From contig JAQUUV010000110.1 of NCBI GenBank assembly GCA_028693695.1, positions 1-7,070 of the forward strand: a stretch of DNA of 7,070 bases, read 5' to 3'. Shown piece by piece: positions 1 to 6,385 of this stretch. The stretch is from Syntrophomonas sp. (GTDB taxonomy: Bacteria > Bacillota > Syntrophomonadia > Syntrophomonadales > Syntrophomonadaceae). Under the pieces are notes generated by a model. It saw only the letters and a program-made list of their open reading frames with translations. It was not told the origin of the DNA and made no database searches. The translations under genes and the position numbers were made by a program. Within the stretch, counting starts at the first letter, position 1. The number at the start of each line of letters is the position of its first letter.

Positions 1-860
1 CACCTCCAGCATATAGGAGTGTATATTCCAGCCTATATAAATGGACCGATATTCCTTATGCGAATGTTTCTCCATCACAAAAACTGGATATTTACATACC
101 TGATAGATTTAAAGGACCTTATCCGGTAATTGTATCGATCCATGGAGGAGGCTATTGTACAGGAGATAAAGTTGGTTCAGATGCACTGACAGCCTGGGCA
201 GGACGTGAGCGGGGATACGCTGTTGTCTCTGTTAACTATAGATTAAGCGGAGAAGCACTTTTTCCAGCTCAAATTAATGATGTGAAAGCTGCCATACGTT
301 TTATTAAGGCCAATGCCAGTAAATATAACCTAAACCCTGATAAAGTAGCCGTATGGGGAAGCTCCGCCGGCGGAACATTGTCGGCTCTGGCAGGCACCGC
401 AGGGGATGTTAAGGAACTGCAAGATTTAACCCTAGGGAATTCGGATCAATCTGATCGAGTGCAAGCAGTGGTTAACTGGTGCGGACCCATAAACTTACTA
501 ACTATGGATGAACAGTATAAAGAAAGCGGAGTTGCAGGATATCCTACAAATACCCCTACTTCCTACGGTTCCAAATATCTAGGCAGACAAGTCAACCAGG
601 TTCCCGACTTGGCTAGAAAGGCTAACCCTGAGACTTATATTAGCCCAGATGACCCGCCTTTTTTCATTCAACATGGAACGACAGATATCTGGGTCCCGGT
701 GCAGCAATCTGAAGAATTTGCTGCTAAACTTGAGGCAATACTTGGTAAGGATAAAGTGGAACTTGAAATAATGCCAGGTGTAGGACATGGCGGTCAACCG
801 TTCAACAACCCTGAAAATACCAGTAAGGTGCTGGACTTTCTTGATAAGACCTTAAAATAA
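1..860 (+). CDS. Alpha/beta-hydrolase, BD-FAE/esterase-like, 5' end cut by window (copy 1)
   Basis: The frame is open from position 3 to the TAA at 858-860, so the gene starts outside the window and 285 residues are visible. It is an alpha/beta-hydrolase of the esterase/lipase type related to bacterial feruloyl-esterase-like (BD-FAE) and HSL families. Visible motifs are the oxyanion loop HGGGY (nt 141-155), the nucleophile elbow G-S-S-A-G-G (357-374, catalytic Ser at 363-365), the acid in HGTTD (Asp 684-686) and the base in GVGHGG (His 786-788). All catalytic parts are present, so it should hydrolyse an ester; the substrate cannot be told. The complete sister gene at 2413-3339 is about 73% identical over 274 gap-free residues (hand count) and has a signal peptide, so this copy is probably exported too. 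The GTG at 282 lies inside the conserved fold, after the oxyanion loop, and is not a credible start. No terminator is seen after the stop, so read-through into the next gene is possible. Confidence 0.9.
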   Translation, partial: PPAYRSVYSSLYKWTDIPYANVSPSQKLDIYIPDRFKGPYPVIVSIHGGGYCTGDKVGSDALTAWAGRERGYAVVSVNYRLSGEALFPAQINDVKAAIRFIKANASKYNLNPDKVAVWGSSAGGTLSALAGTAGDVKELQDLTLGNSDQSDRVQAVVNWCGPINLLTMDEQYKESGVAGYPTNTPTSYGSKYLGRQVNQVPDLARKANPETYISPDDPPFFIQHGTTDIWVPVQQSEEFAAKLEAILGKDKVELEIMPGVGHGGQPFNNPENTSKVLDFLDKTLK

Positions 861-941
861 GGGCGTGTTGTTATCATTATTAAAATATAACTGCAGGATA
901 TAAACTACTTTTATCGAATTTCTTATAACATTGAAGTTGAT

Positions 942-948
942 GGAGGGG
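942..948 (+). promoter_or_regulatory. Ribosome binding site of the CCA-like gene
   Basis: GGAGGGG lies 7 nt before the ATG at 956 and fixes that start. No convincing promoter was found in the 95-nt gap after the first esterase, which would fit co-transcription. Confidence 0.8.
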
Positions 949-955
949 TTAAGAT

Positions 956-2266
956 ATGAGAATAGAAATACCAGCTAATGTCAAGCTAATACTAGATATA
1001 CTAAATACCGAAGGGTACCAAGCTTTCGTATATGGAGCCTGTATCAGAGATTCCCTCTTAGGATTAAAGCCAATAAACTGGGAAATAACCACTAACGCTC
1101 TCCCTTCTGACAATATCCTGCTGTTCGATGACAGGGACGGCTTCTCAGCTATTCCAGCCATACATGATTATAGCAACGTATCGCTTATTTACCAGGGAGA
1201 GAGCTATCGATTAGGCACTTTCCGAACCAGCCAAGAAAACAGGTTTTCTGACAGTATTGACGAAGAACTAAAACACCATGATTTTACGATGAACTCCATT
1301 GCCTACAATGAAAGTGATGGTATAATTGACCCATTTGACGGTGTTGGTGATATCGATAAACGGATAATAAAATGTTCTGGTAATCCGGTGGATAAGCTAA
1401 ACGAAGACAGCGTAAGAATTCTTAGGGCAATAAGGTTCGAAGCTCAGCTGGGATTCGTAATTGATGACTCCCTGCTTCAGGTTATCCTAGACCTGAAGGA
1501 TACAGTCACATTCAATAATTCTGAAAAAGTCTGCAATGAATTAACTCAAATACTGCTGACTGATAAGCCCTCGATCAGTATAAGGCGGCTTTTGGAACTG
1601 GGCTTGCTTAAACACCTTATACCCGAGCTCATCCCCACCATCGGTTTTGATACTCGTAGTTCATTCCATGATAAGGATGTTTTTGAACATACCATGGTGG
1701 TTCTGGACCACACCAAACCCAACCTGAGCCTTAGACTAGCCGCCCTGTTGCATGACATCGACAAACCCAATTGTCATACTATAGATGAGGTGGGAGAAGG
1801 ACACTGCTATGGCCATGCCAGCAGCGGCAGCCAGATTGCTAGAGAAGCCCTGGCCAGGCTTAATTTTGACCGAAAGACCCTAAATGCAGTATGTGCCCTC
1901 ATAAAAGAACACATGAACAATTATGATAATGCTAGCGAACTGAGTATAAAGCGGCTTATTCGCAGAGTGGGTCCTGATAATATTTGCAACCTTTTTGAGT
2001 TACAATTAGCTGACATTAAAGGCTCTGAACGTTCAGGCAAGGATATCAACTGGATCAGTGCGATTAGAAATCGATGCTGGGAAGTAATGTCACGAAGAGA
2101 ACCTCTTACGACCCATGACCTGGATATTAACGGCTATGACCTGATGGCCCTTTACGAATCAGGTAAAGAAATGGGCGAAGCCTTAGAATACCTTCTAGAT
2201 AAAGTGGTTGACAACCCGTCTCTGAATAAGAAGGCAGATCTGCTGGCTCTTTTGAGGGCCAGGTAA
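956..2266 (+). CDS. CCA tRNA nucleotidyltransferase-family protein with HD domain; degenerate polymerase active site
   Basis: This 436-residue protein has the layout of a class II CCA-adding enzyme followed by an HD phosphohydrolase domain. The family adds CCA to tRNA 3' ends. The fold is recognisable: motif A region at 24-46, motif B region at 103-116, DPFDG at 125-129, motif D EDSVR at 150-154 with RAIRFEAQLGF after it, then HD residues H245, H266-D267, H287 and H319. The nucleotidyl-transfer residues are damaged. The metal-binding DxD is N41-W42-E43, the preceding GG is G27-A28, and RRD is H107-H108-D109. The segment between the TF of motif A's strand and motif B is about 9 residues shorter than in the Geobacillus enzyme as I remember it. 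Classical CCA addition is therefore doubtful; HD-dependent phosphatase or cyclic-phosphodiesterase activity, or tRNA binding, remains possible (inference). The start is ATG at 956, with GGAGGGG at 942-948 and a 7-nt spacer. It sits between two paralogous esterases. Confidence 0.88.
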   Translation: MRIEIPANVKLILDILNTEGYQAFVYGACIRDSLLGLKPINWEITTNALPSDNILLFDDRDGFSAIPAIHDYSNVSLIYQGESYRLGTFRTSQENRFSDSIDEELKHHDFTMNSIAYNESDGIIDPFDGVGDIDKRIIKCSGNPVDKLNEDSVRILRAIRFEAQLGFVIDDSLLQVILDLKDTVTFNNSEKVCNELTQILLTDKPSISIRRLLELGLLKHLIPELIPTIGFDTRSSFHDKDVFEHTMVVLDHTKPNLSLRLAALLHDIDKPNCHTIDEVGEGHCYGHASSGSQIAREALARLNFDRKTLNAVCALIKEHMNNYDNASELSIKRLIRRVGPDNICNLFELQLADIKGSERSGKDINWISAIRNRCWEVMSRREPLTTHDLDINGYDLMALYESGKEMGEALEYLLDKVVDNPSLNKKADLLALLRAR

Positions 2267-2400
2267 GCTTTGCCAATATTATACCCCAAATATGAGGTTA
2301 TCAGCATAAAATTAAAATACGTATCCCCATTACTCCCCCCCTTCTATGTTAAAATATATAAGTCGGGCATATTTAATGTGATATAACTGTGGTCAATTAC

Positions 2401-2405
2401 GGAGG
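2401..2405 (+). promoter_or_regulatory. Ribosome binding site that decides the esterase 2 start
   Basis: GGAGG is followed by a 7-nt spacer and the ATG at 2413. An in-frame GTG at 2389 gives 8 more residues but lies upstream of this site, has no ribosome site of its own, and would place non-basic residues before the signal peptide. The ATG at 2413 is the better start. Confidence 0.85.
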
Positions 2406-2412
2406 TCGTTTT

Positions 2413-3339
2413 ATGAGGAAGCAACTAGCATGGATAATTGCACTAATTCTAGTCTGGGTACTTGTAACCGGAACACTCTCAGGATGGGGTGAAACGAGCA
2501 CATCACCCAAGCAATATAAATGGCTGGATGTACCCTATGCCAATGCTTCAGCAGCCCAAAAGCTAGACATCTATTTGCCCACTGATATACAGGGACCCTT
2601 TCCGGTTATCGTATCGGTTCACGCGGGCGGCTATGAGGCTGGAGACAAAGTTGGTCCCGATGTGCTAACAGCTTGGGAGGGACTTAAGCGGGGTTACGCC
2701 GTTGTCTCTGTCAACTATCGATTAAGTGGAGAAGCAATCTTTCCTGCTCAGATTAATGACCTAAAAGCGGCTATACGTTTCATCAGGGCCAATGCACGCA
2801 AGTACGACTTAAGCCCCAATAAAATCGCCGTGTGGGGAAGCTCTGCTGGGGGCGGCCTGGCAGCTTTAGCCGGTACTTCCGGGAATGTTAAGGAATTAAA
2901 GGACCCGACCTTGGGGAATCGATATCAGTCTGATAGAGTGCAGGCAGTAGTAGATTGGTGCGGCCCCATTAACTTCCTAACTATGGATGAGCATTATAAA
3001 CAAAGCGGAATCGCAGGCCATCTTCAGAATAGCCCTAATTCCTTCGGCTCCAAGCTTATGGGACAACAAATTACCCTGGTTCCAGATCTGGCGAAGATGG
3101 CAAACCCGGAGACCTATATTACCCTAGACGACCCGCCTTTCTTTATTCAGCAGGGATCGGAAGATAAATGGATTCCGATGCAGCAATCAACAGAATTTGC
3201 AGCCAAACTGCAAGCAGTACTTGGTAAGGATAAAGTGGAATGTGAAGTGTTTCAGGGAGCAGGGCATGGTGGTCAACGCTTTAACAACCCTGAAAATGTA
3301 AATAAGGTACTGGACTTTCTCGATAAGAATCTGAAGTAA
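2413..3339 (+). CDS. Secreted alpha/beta-hydrolase, BD-FAE/esterase-like (copy 2)
   Basis: This 308-residue protein begins M-R-K followed by a strongly hydrophobic stretch (residues 5-24), an export signal or uncleaved anchor; no lipobox cysteine is seen. The mature part is a single alpha/beta-hydrolase domain. The nucleophile is Ser144 in G-S-S-A-G-G (142-147), the acid is Asp251 in GSEDKWIP, and the base is His285 in GAGHGG. The oxyanion loop reads H70-A-G-G-Y where copy 1 has HGGGY, and the His before the acid in copy 1 (QHG) is Gln247 here (QQG). The catalytic triad is intact, so an active extracytoplasmic esterase is likely; the substrate is unknown (acylated polysaccharide or a carboxylic ester are typical for the family). 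It is about 73% identical to the truncated hydrolase at 1-860, showing a local duplication now separated by the CCA-like gene. A hairpin terminator follows 18 nt after the stop. Confidence 0.92.
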   Translation: MRKQLAWIIALILVWVLVTGTLSGWGETSTSPKQYKWLDVPYANASAAQKLDIYLPTDIQGPFPVIVSVHAGGYEAGDKVGPDVLTAWEGLKRGYAVVSVNYRLSGEAIFPAQINDLKAAIRFIRANARKYDLSPNKIAVWGSSAGGGLAALAGTSGNVKELKDPTLGNRYQSDRVQAVVDWCGPINFLTMDEHYKQSGIAGHLQNSPNSFGSKLMGQQITLVPDLAKMANPETYITLDDPPFFIQQGSEDKWIPMQQSTEFAAKLQAVLGKDKVECEVFQGAGHGGQRFNNPENVNKVLDFLDKNLK

Positions 3340-3357
3340 AAAGTCTAATTGGAAACA

Positions 3358-3385
3358 GCCCAGCCCCTAGTTATTAGGGCTGGGC
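3358..3385. terminator. Hairpin terminator between convergent genes
   Basis: GCCCAGCCC (3358-3366) pairs with GGGCTGGGC (3377-3385), 9 bp, all but one pair G-C. Two further A-T pairs form after a bulged C, leaving a 5-nt loop. It lies between the convergent esterase 2 and SLH genes and can serve both. Neither side has a long T-run: the minus-strand side continues TGTTTCC and the plus side is A/T-rich, so the efficiency is uncertain. Confidence 0.65.
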
Positions 3386-3392
3386 CGAAATA

Positions 3393-5027
3393 TTAAATGT
3401 TAATTTTACTGGAGTACCAAACACCGTTTTTCTTGATCAGGAAGGTATGTTCACCGGAAATCTGACTGCTGGTCTGGAACCACAGGTTGGTGTCACTACC
3501 GACTGTAAAACCGACCACTTGACCATCAGGTTTTATCTGATGCATACAGTCGAAGCTGGAAAGGTCGAGATCACCCAACTTGTATTCGACATATTTAATG
3601 CCATCATCTTGTTCTCTATTATTTCCGGTGGCAGTAGCAGTCACTGCGGTGGGGGCGGTCCAATCGAGAGTAGCTACATAGCTTTTATCATTGGTGTCTA
3701 TCACGCTTAAGGTGTACTTTCCGGATTCACGTTGTACGTTAAACCACAGTGTACTGTCAGTATTGGCGCTTAGCTGGATAAGATCGGCACCCTCTTTTTG
3801 TAAAGTTATAGATTTCACCTTATCCTGGGCTAGGCTGATTGTTGTGTCATTTGCCTTTAAAGCATATTCTTGATACACTTTGCCATCATGGCTGCCTATA
3901 TTGCCAGTAAAGCTTAGCAATCCTGTAATTACCTGTTGCTCTTCAACGATAGTCACGGTACAAGTGGCCGATTCACTAGATTCTCCTCGGCTGGCGGTAG
4001 CTGTAATGGTAACGGTTCCGGTCTTATCAGCCGCCGCAGTAACCACTCCATTTACGACCGTAGCTAAAGAAGTATCGCTGCTTAACCAGGTTACCTGATT
4101 ATCCGTGGTGCCGTCAGCGTATTTAACAGTAGCTTCAAGGGTTATAGATTTACCTTGTTCCACTGTTGCTGTTTCCGGCAAGCTTACTGATTCTACCTCT
4201 GACTTGTTGAGCAGTCTTTCCAGCATGCTAGCCATCTCTGCCCTGGTAATTGCATTATTGGGGTTGAAGTTACCATTAGGGCTGCCGGTCATAATTCCCT
4301 CTTGGTAAAGGGCCAGTATGTAACCGACATCCTCTTTGGAAATTAATAAGCCATCTTTGAAGGGCATATTACCTGTCTCTACGGGCTCCAAGCCCAGGGC
4401 TTTTGCGATCATAACAGCGGTTTGGGCCCTAGATGCCTGCACTCCTGAATGAAAGCGATTTAACTTGATGATGCCTTTTCTAGCAGCTTTACCGGCATCT
4501 TCACGTACCCATGCTGGTACATCAACCAAATTATCTTCTTCATTAAGCGTGGCCTCATCGTCGGTAGATGGCGTGGCAGCGTCCTCCTCGTAAATACGCA
4601 TCACCAGTGCCAGGGCTTCATCCTGGGTTAACTGCTGGTTGGGTTTAAATGTGCCATCAGGATAGCCCTTGAACAGCCCTACAGCTGCCATATCCTTAAT
4701 AGATCGGGTTGCCCAGTGCTGGTTAACATCAGAGAATTGACTTGTATCCTGACTGGACTTTTCATTACAATAGGCCTTAAATGCCTCCTGGACTGATTTT
4801 TTCACTCGTTCTTGCACATGCTTCTTTTCTACCTTTTGTGTTTCACTATGTGATTGTACCTTCTCATTTGCCTGCTTACAGATTTGCAGTTCCACGGTTT
4901 CAGTTAGTTTTTTGTCTTTGTTGCTGTTTCCCCAGGCATTACCATTATCAGAGTTAGCTAACACGGTACCAGTTGATAACATCATTGCCAGCAACAAAGC
5001 CAGTATAAATAACAGGCTTTTCTTCAT
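3393..5027 (-). CDS. SLH-domain cell-surface protein with Big2 domain and duplicated C-terminal module
   Basis: This 544-residue exported protein starts with a classical signal peptide (MKK, hydrophobic core 5-22, likely cleavage near VLA-NS at 24/25). Next is a charged K/E/Q-rich linker (35-95). Three SLH repeats follow, at about 98-145, 167-212 and 222-273, which bind secondary cell-wall polymer and hold the protein on the cell surface. Only the third keeps the canonical TRAE motif (261-264); the others read TQDE and SRAQ. A bacterial Ig-like Big2 domain spans about 278-362 (VSLPETATVEQGKS..., TWLSSD, GTVTITATA). The C-terminus holds two related modules, about 381-456 and 474-544, each with a D-G-x-x-Y-x-E-Y start and a TLWF/NLWF core. 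No enzymatic motif is seen, so an S-layer or adhesive structural role is likely; the C-terminal modules are not recognised. The start has AAAAGGAGG at 5035-5043, 7 nt before the ATG. ylmH lies upstream but is separated by a terminator. Confidence 0.93.
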   Translation of the reverse strand: MKKSLLFILALLLAMMLSTGTVLANSDNGNAWGNSNKDKKLTETVELQICKQANEKVQSHSETQKVEKKHVQERVKKSVQEAFKAYCNEKSSQDTSQFSDVNQHWATRSIKDMAAVGLFKGYPDGTFKPNQQLTQDEALALVMRIYEEDAATPSTDDEATLNEEDNLVDVPAWVREDAGKAARKGIIKLNRFHSGVQASRAQTAVMIAKALGLEPVETGNMPFKDGLLISKEDVGYILALYQEGIMTGSPNGNFNPNNAITRAEMASMLERLLNKSEVESVSLPETATVEQGKSITLEATVKYADGTTDNQVTWLSSDTSLATVVNGVVTAAADKTGTVTITATASRGESSESATCTVTIVEEQQVITGLLSFTGNIGSHDGKVYQEYALKANDTTISLAQDKVKSITLQKEGADLIQLSANTDSTLWFNVQRESGKYTLSVIDTNDKSYVATLDWTAPTAVTATATGNNREQDDGIKYVEYKLGDLDLSSFDCMHQIKPDGQVVGFTVGSDTNLWFQTSSQISGEHTFLIKKNGVWYSSKINI

Positions 5028-5080
5028 GAACTTTCCTCCTTTTCTATTACTTGCTTATATATGCGTGGGGGAAAGTTCAT
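5026..5080 (-). promoter_or_regulatory. Inverted repeat pairing the SLH gene's SD and start codon with upstream leader
   Basis: In mRNA sense, ATGAACTTTCCCCC (5080 down to 5067) is complementary to GGAGGAAAGTTCAT (5039 down to 5026) at 13 of 14 positions, with one C-A mismatch. The downstream arm contains the whole GGAGG core of the Shine-Dalgarno and the first two bases of the ATG. The loop is 27 nt. If transcription begins upstream of 5080 this fold would hide the ribosome site. The same DNA could instead be an operator. I found no convincing promoter that fixes the transcript start. Confidence 0.55.
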
Positions 5081-5151
5081 TTTTTGGGGTAGGCAGCTAA
5101 AAATTTCATACATAAATGTTCTATCATCACTGTTAACGAATCCCTTAATAT

Positions 5152-5173
5152 AAAAAAGACCCCGAAGGATCCT
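5152..5173 (-). terminator. Intrinsic terminator with UUCG tetraloop downstream of ylmH
   Basis: On the minus strand AGGATCC (5173-5167), loop TTCG (5166-5163) and GGGTCTT (5162-5156) form a 7-bp stem with two G-U pairs. Six T run from 5157 to 5152. This is a textbook rho-independent terminator. It sits 118 nt after the ylmH stop and 124 nt before the SLH start, so the SLH gene probably has its own promoter unless read-through is regulated here. Confidence 0.85.
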
Positions 5174-5266
5174 AAAAAAGAGCGTCATTGGTGTACTAAT
5201 AGATCTATAAATTTCTTGCGTTCCTTATCATATCAGTATAGTAATCTGTAGTCAGCTGATCAGGCA

Positions 5267-5288
5267 TCAAATCATTATAATGATTTGA
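5267..5288. repeat. 22-bp perfect palindrome just after the ylmH stop
   Basis: TCAAATCATTA is followed directly by its reverse complement TAATGATTTGA, 22 bp without mismatch or spacer. It begins 2 nt after the ylmH stop codon (5291-5293) and is A/T-rich. As RNA it would be a weak hairpin with almost no loop, so a protein-binding site is at least as likely. The centre carries TATAAT on both strands, but no good -35 element lies at 16-18 nt. Confidence 0.7.
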
Positions 5289-5290
5289 GA

Positions 5291-6073
5291 TTACCCGCGA
5301 GAAACCAGCACACGATAGCGACCTTTACGGGTTATTCCCCCGACCTCATCCAATCGGAAGCGGCCTAAACCACGTACCGAGATAAGATCGCCGGCCTTAA
5401 CTGGGGCGGAGCATTTATAAATCTCCATCTGGTTTATCCTTACTTTCCCACCTTCGATTAAGGCACTAACGTCAGATCTTGATAAATTAAAGGCAGCGGC
5501 AATAATGGCATCCAACCTCAGAGAAGCCAGGCTCAGCTGTAATTCTGTTAGTTCAGGAGGCTCAAAAACAAATGCCTCATCTGGAATCATCTCTACTTCT
5601 ACATTACAATGTTTTACTCGAGTTAACTGCTGACAAATAAAATCCGCCAGTTCAATATCCGCAATTAAAAACGCCGCCCCGTTTTGAACCACAATATCGC
5701 CCAGCTTTTCTCTTTTAATGCCCAGATTCAAGACCGCCCCCAGGTAATCACGGTGTCCTATAGACTGCTCCTTAAACTCTTTATGTCTAATCCGTAGATA
5801 AGCTAACCTGGCATTAGGCTCCACTTCCCACTCAGGATATACGACCAATCGTTTCCGTTCAGCTTCCTCATACCCCCCGTTAAGCTGCCAAGCAATAGCT
5901 AATTCATTTACTGCCACAGCTTGCGCCAGTTCCTGTTGGCGCAGATCCAGAAAATCACCGTGCCCATATATCCCGTGCACAGCCTTTTGTACAAGTTCAT
6001 CCAGCCGAGCGATCAGGCGTTTTTCATCATCATTTCGAGCTAATTTTATTAGGTAATCGTTCATATTTATCAT
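5291..6073 (-). CDS. ylmH: YlmH-family RNA-binding protein with C-terminal S4 domain
   Basis: At 260 residues it has nearly the length of Bacillus YlmH. The N-terminal part carries family landmarks: FLDLRQQ (41-47) and S-I-G-H-R-D-Y-L-G-A-V-L-N-L-G-I-K-R-E-K with G-D-I-V-V (104-129). The C-terminal S4 RNA-binding domain covers about 183-245 (LRLDAIIAAAFNLSRSD, LIEGGKVRIN, VKAGDLISVRGLGRF). In Bacillus, YlmH binds the large ribosomal subunit and can stand in for the quality-control factor RqcP; it was first linked to the cell-division gene cluster. Here no division genes are nearby. The ATG at 6073 overlaps the stop of an upstream DedA-like relic as ATGA, suggesting an old translational coupling, and has only a weak ribosome site (AGAAAG). 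A second ATG at 6064, three codons in, is an alternative start. Confidence 0.93.
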   Translation of the reverse strand: MINMNDYLIKLARNDDEKRLIARLDELVQKAVHGIYGHGDFLDLRQQELAQAVAVNELAIAWQLNGGYEEAERKRLVVYPEWEVEPNARLAYLRIRHKEFKEQSIGHRDYLGAVLNLGIKREKLGDIVVQNGAAFLIADIELADFICQQLTRVKHCNVEVEMIPDEAFVFEPPELTELQLSLASLRLDAIIAAAFNLSRSDVSALIEGGKVRINQMEIYKCSAPVKAGDLISVRGLGRFRLDEVGGITRKGRYRVLVSRG

Positions 6074-6356
6074 ACTTTCTGGTCCAGGTTACGACGTCGG
6101 TAAAAGTTATACCCAATCAAGCCCACTATGACTATTATCCCAGCCATAATTATATATGTATCAATTAGATTATAATATCTGTCCCATTGGGGCCCCAGTA
6201 TCCTGCCTAGGGATCGTTTGAAGCTTATATTGAAAAAGATTAGCCCCAATAGTTTAAACTGGAAATACCAACTAAGTCAAAGTCCCATACCTTAGGCATC
6301 GTATCTCCAGCTTTACTTTATAAATTGATAGCGGTGATGCAGGGAGTTAATTTTAC
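6070..6356 (-). pseudogene. Remnant of a DedA-family membrane protein (C-terminal part, broken)
   Basis: A 68-codon frame without a credible start (6279-6070, minus) reads like a DedA C-terminus: F-K-L-L-G-L-I-F-F-N, then S-L-G-R-I-L-G-P-Q-W, one hydrophobic helix (Y-I-I-M-A-G-I-I-V-I-V-G-L-I-G) and an R-R-R tail. Just upstream, in another frame (6356-6279), is L-T-P-C-I-T-A-I-N-L, a TAA stop, then S-K-A-G-D-T-M-P-K-V-W-D-F, which resembles the family's R-F-x-P...AG...M....F segment. The piece is therefore interrupted by a stop and at least one frameshift, and roughly the first two thirds are missing. DedA proteins are inner-membrane transporters, some of them lipid flippases. The last codon overlaps the ylmH start (ATGA), so it was probably co-translated with ylmH. 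The assignment rests on motif memory only; an unrelated short membrane ORF is the alternative. Confidence 0.5.
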
Positions 6357-6385
6357 ACCTGATCCTGGACCTGTTCAGTATAATG

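Noticed and set aside
949..1770. Minus-strand frames opposite the CCA-like gene
   Set aside because: They are shadows of a gene with recognised domains and have no ribosome site.
2335..2341. Run of seven C as a phase-variable tract
   Set aside because: It is short, lies about 70 nt before the start codon, and no promoter elements flank it at a useful spacing.
2389..2412. GTG start giving esterase 2 eight extra residues
   Set aside because: The GGAGG at 2401-2405 serves the ATG at 2413, which gives a normal M-R-K signal peptide start.
3447..4308. Several plus-strand open frames opposite the SLH gene
   Set aside because: They lie antisense to a clear 544-residue protein with signal peptide, SLH and Big2 domains, lack ribosome sites and encode nothing recognisable.
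4912..5100. Plus-strand frame across the SLH start and leader
   Set aside because: It is antisense to the SLH signal peptide and leader, with no ribosome site.
5040..5150. Metabolite riboswitch in the SLH leader
   Set aside because: No known aptamer core could be recognised; only the SD-pairing inverted repeat stands out.
5267..5288. Fur or PerR box in the palindrome
   Set aside because: The hexamers are not in the GATAAT-N-ATTATC order and spacing, and the centre only partly matches the PerR consensus.
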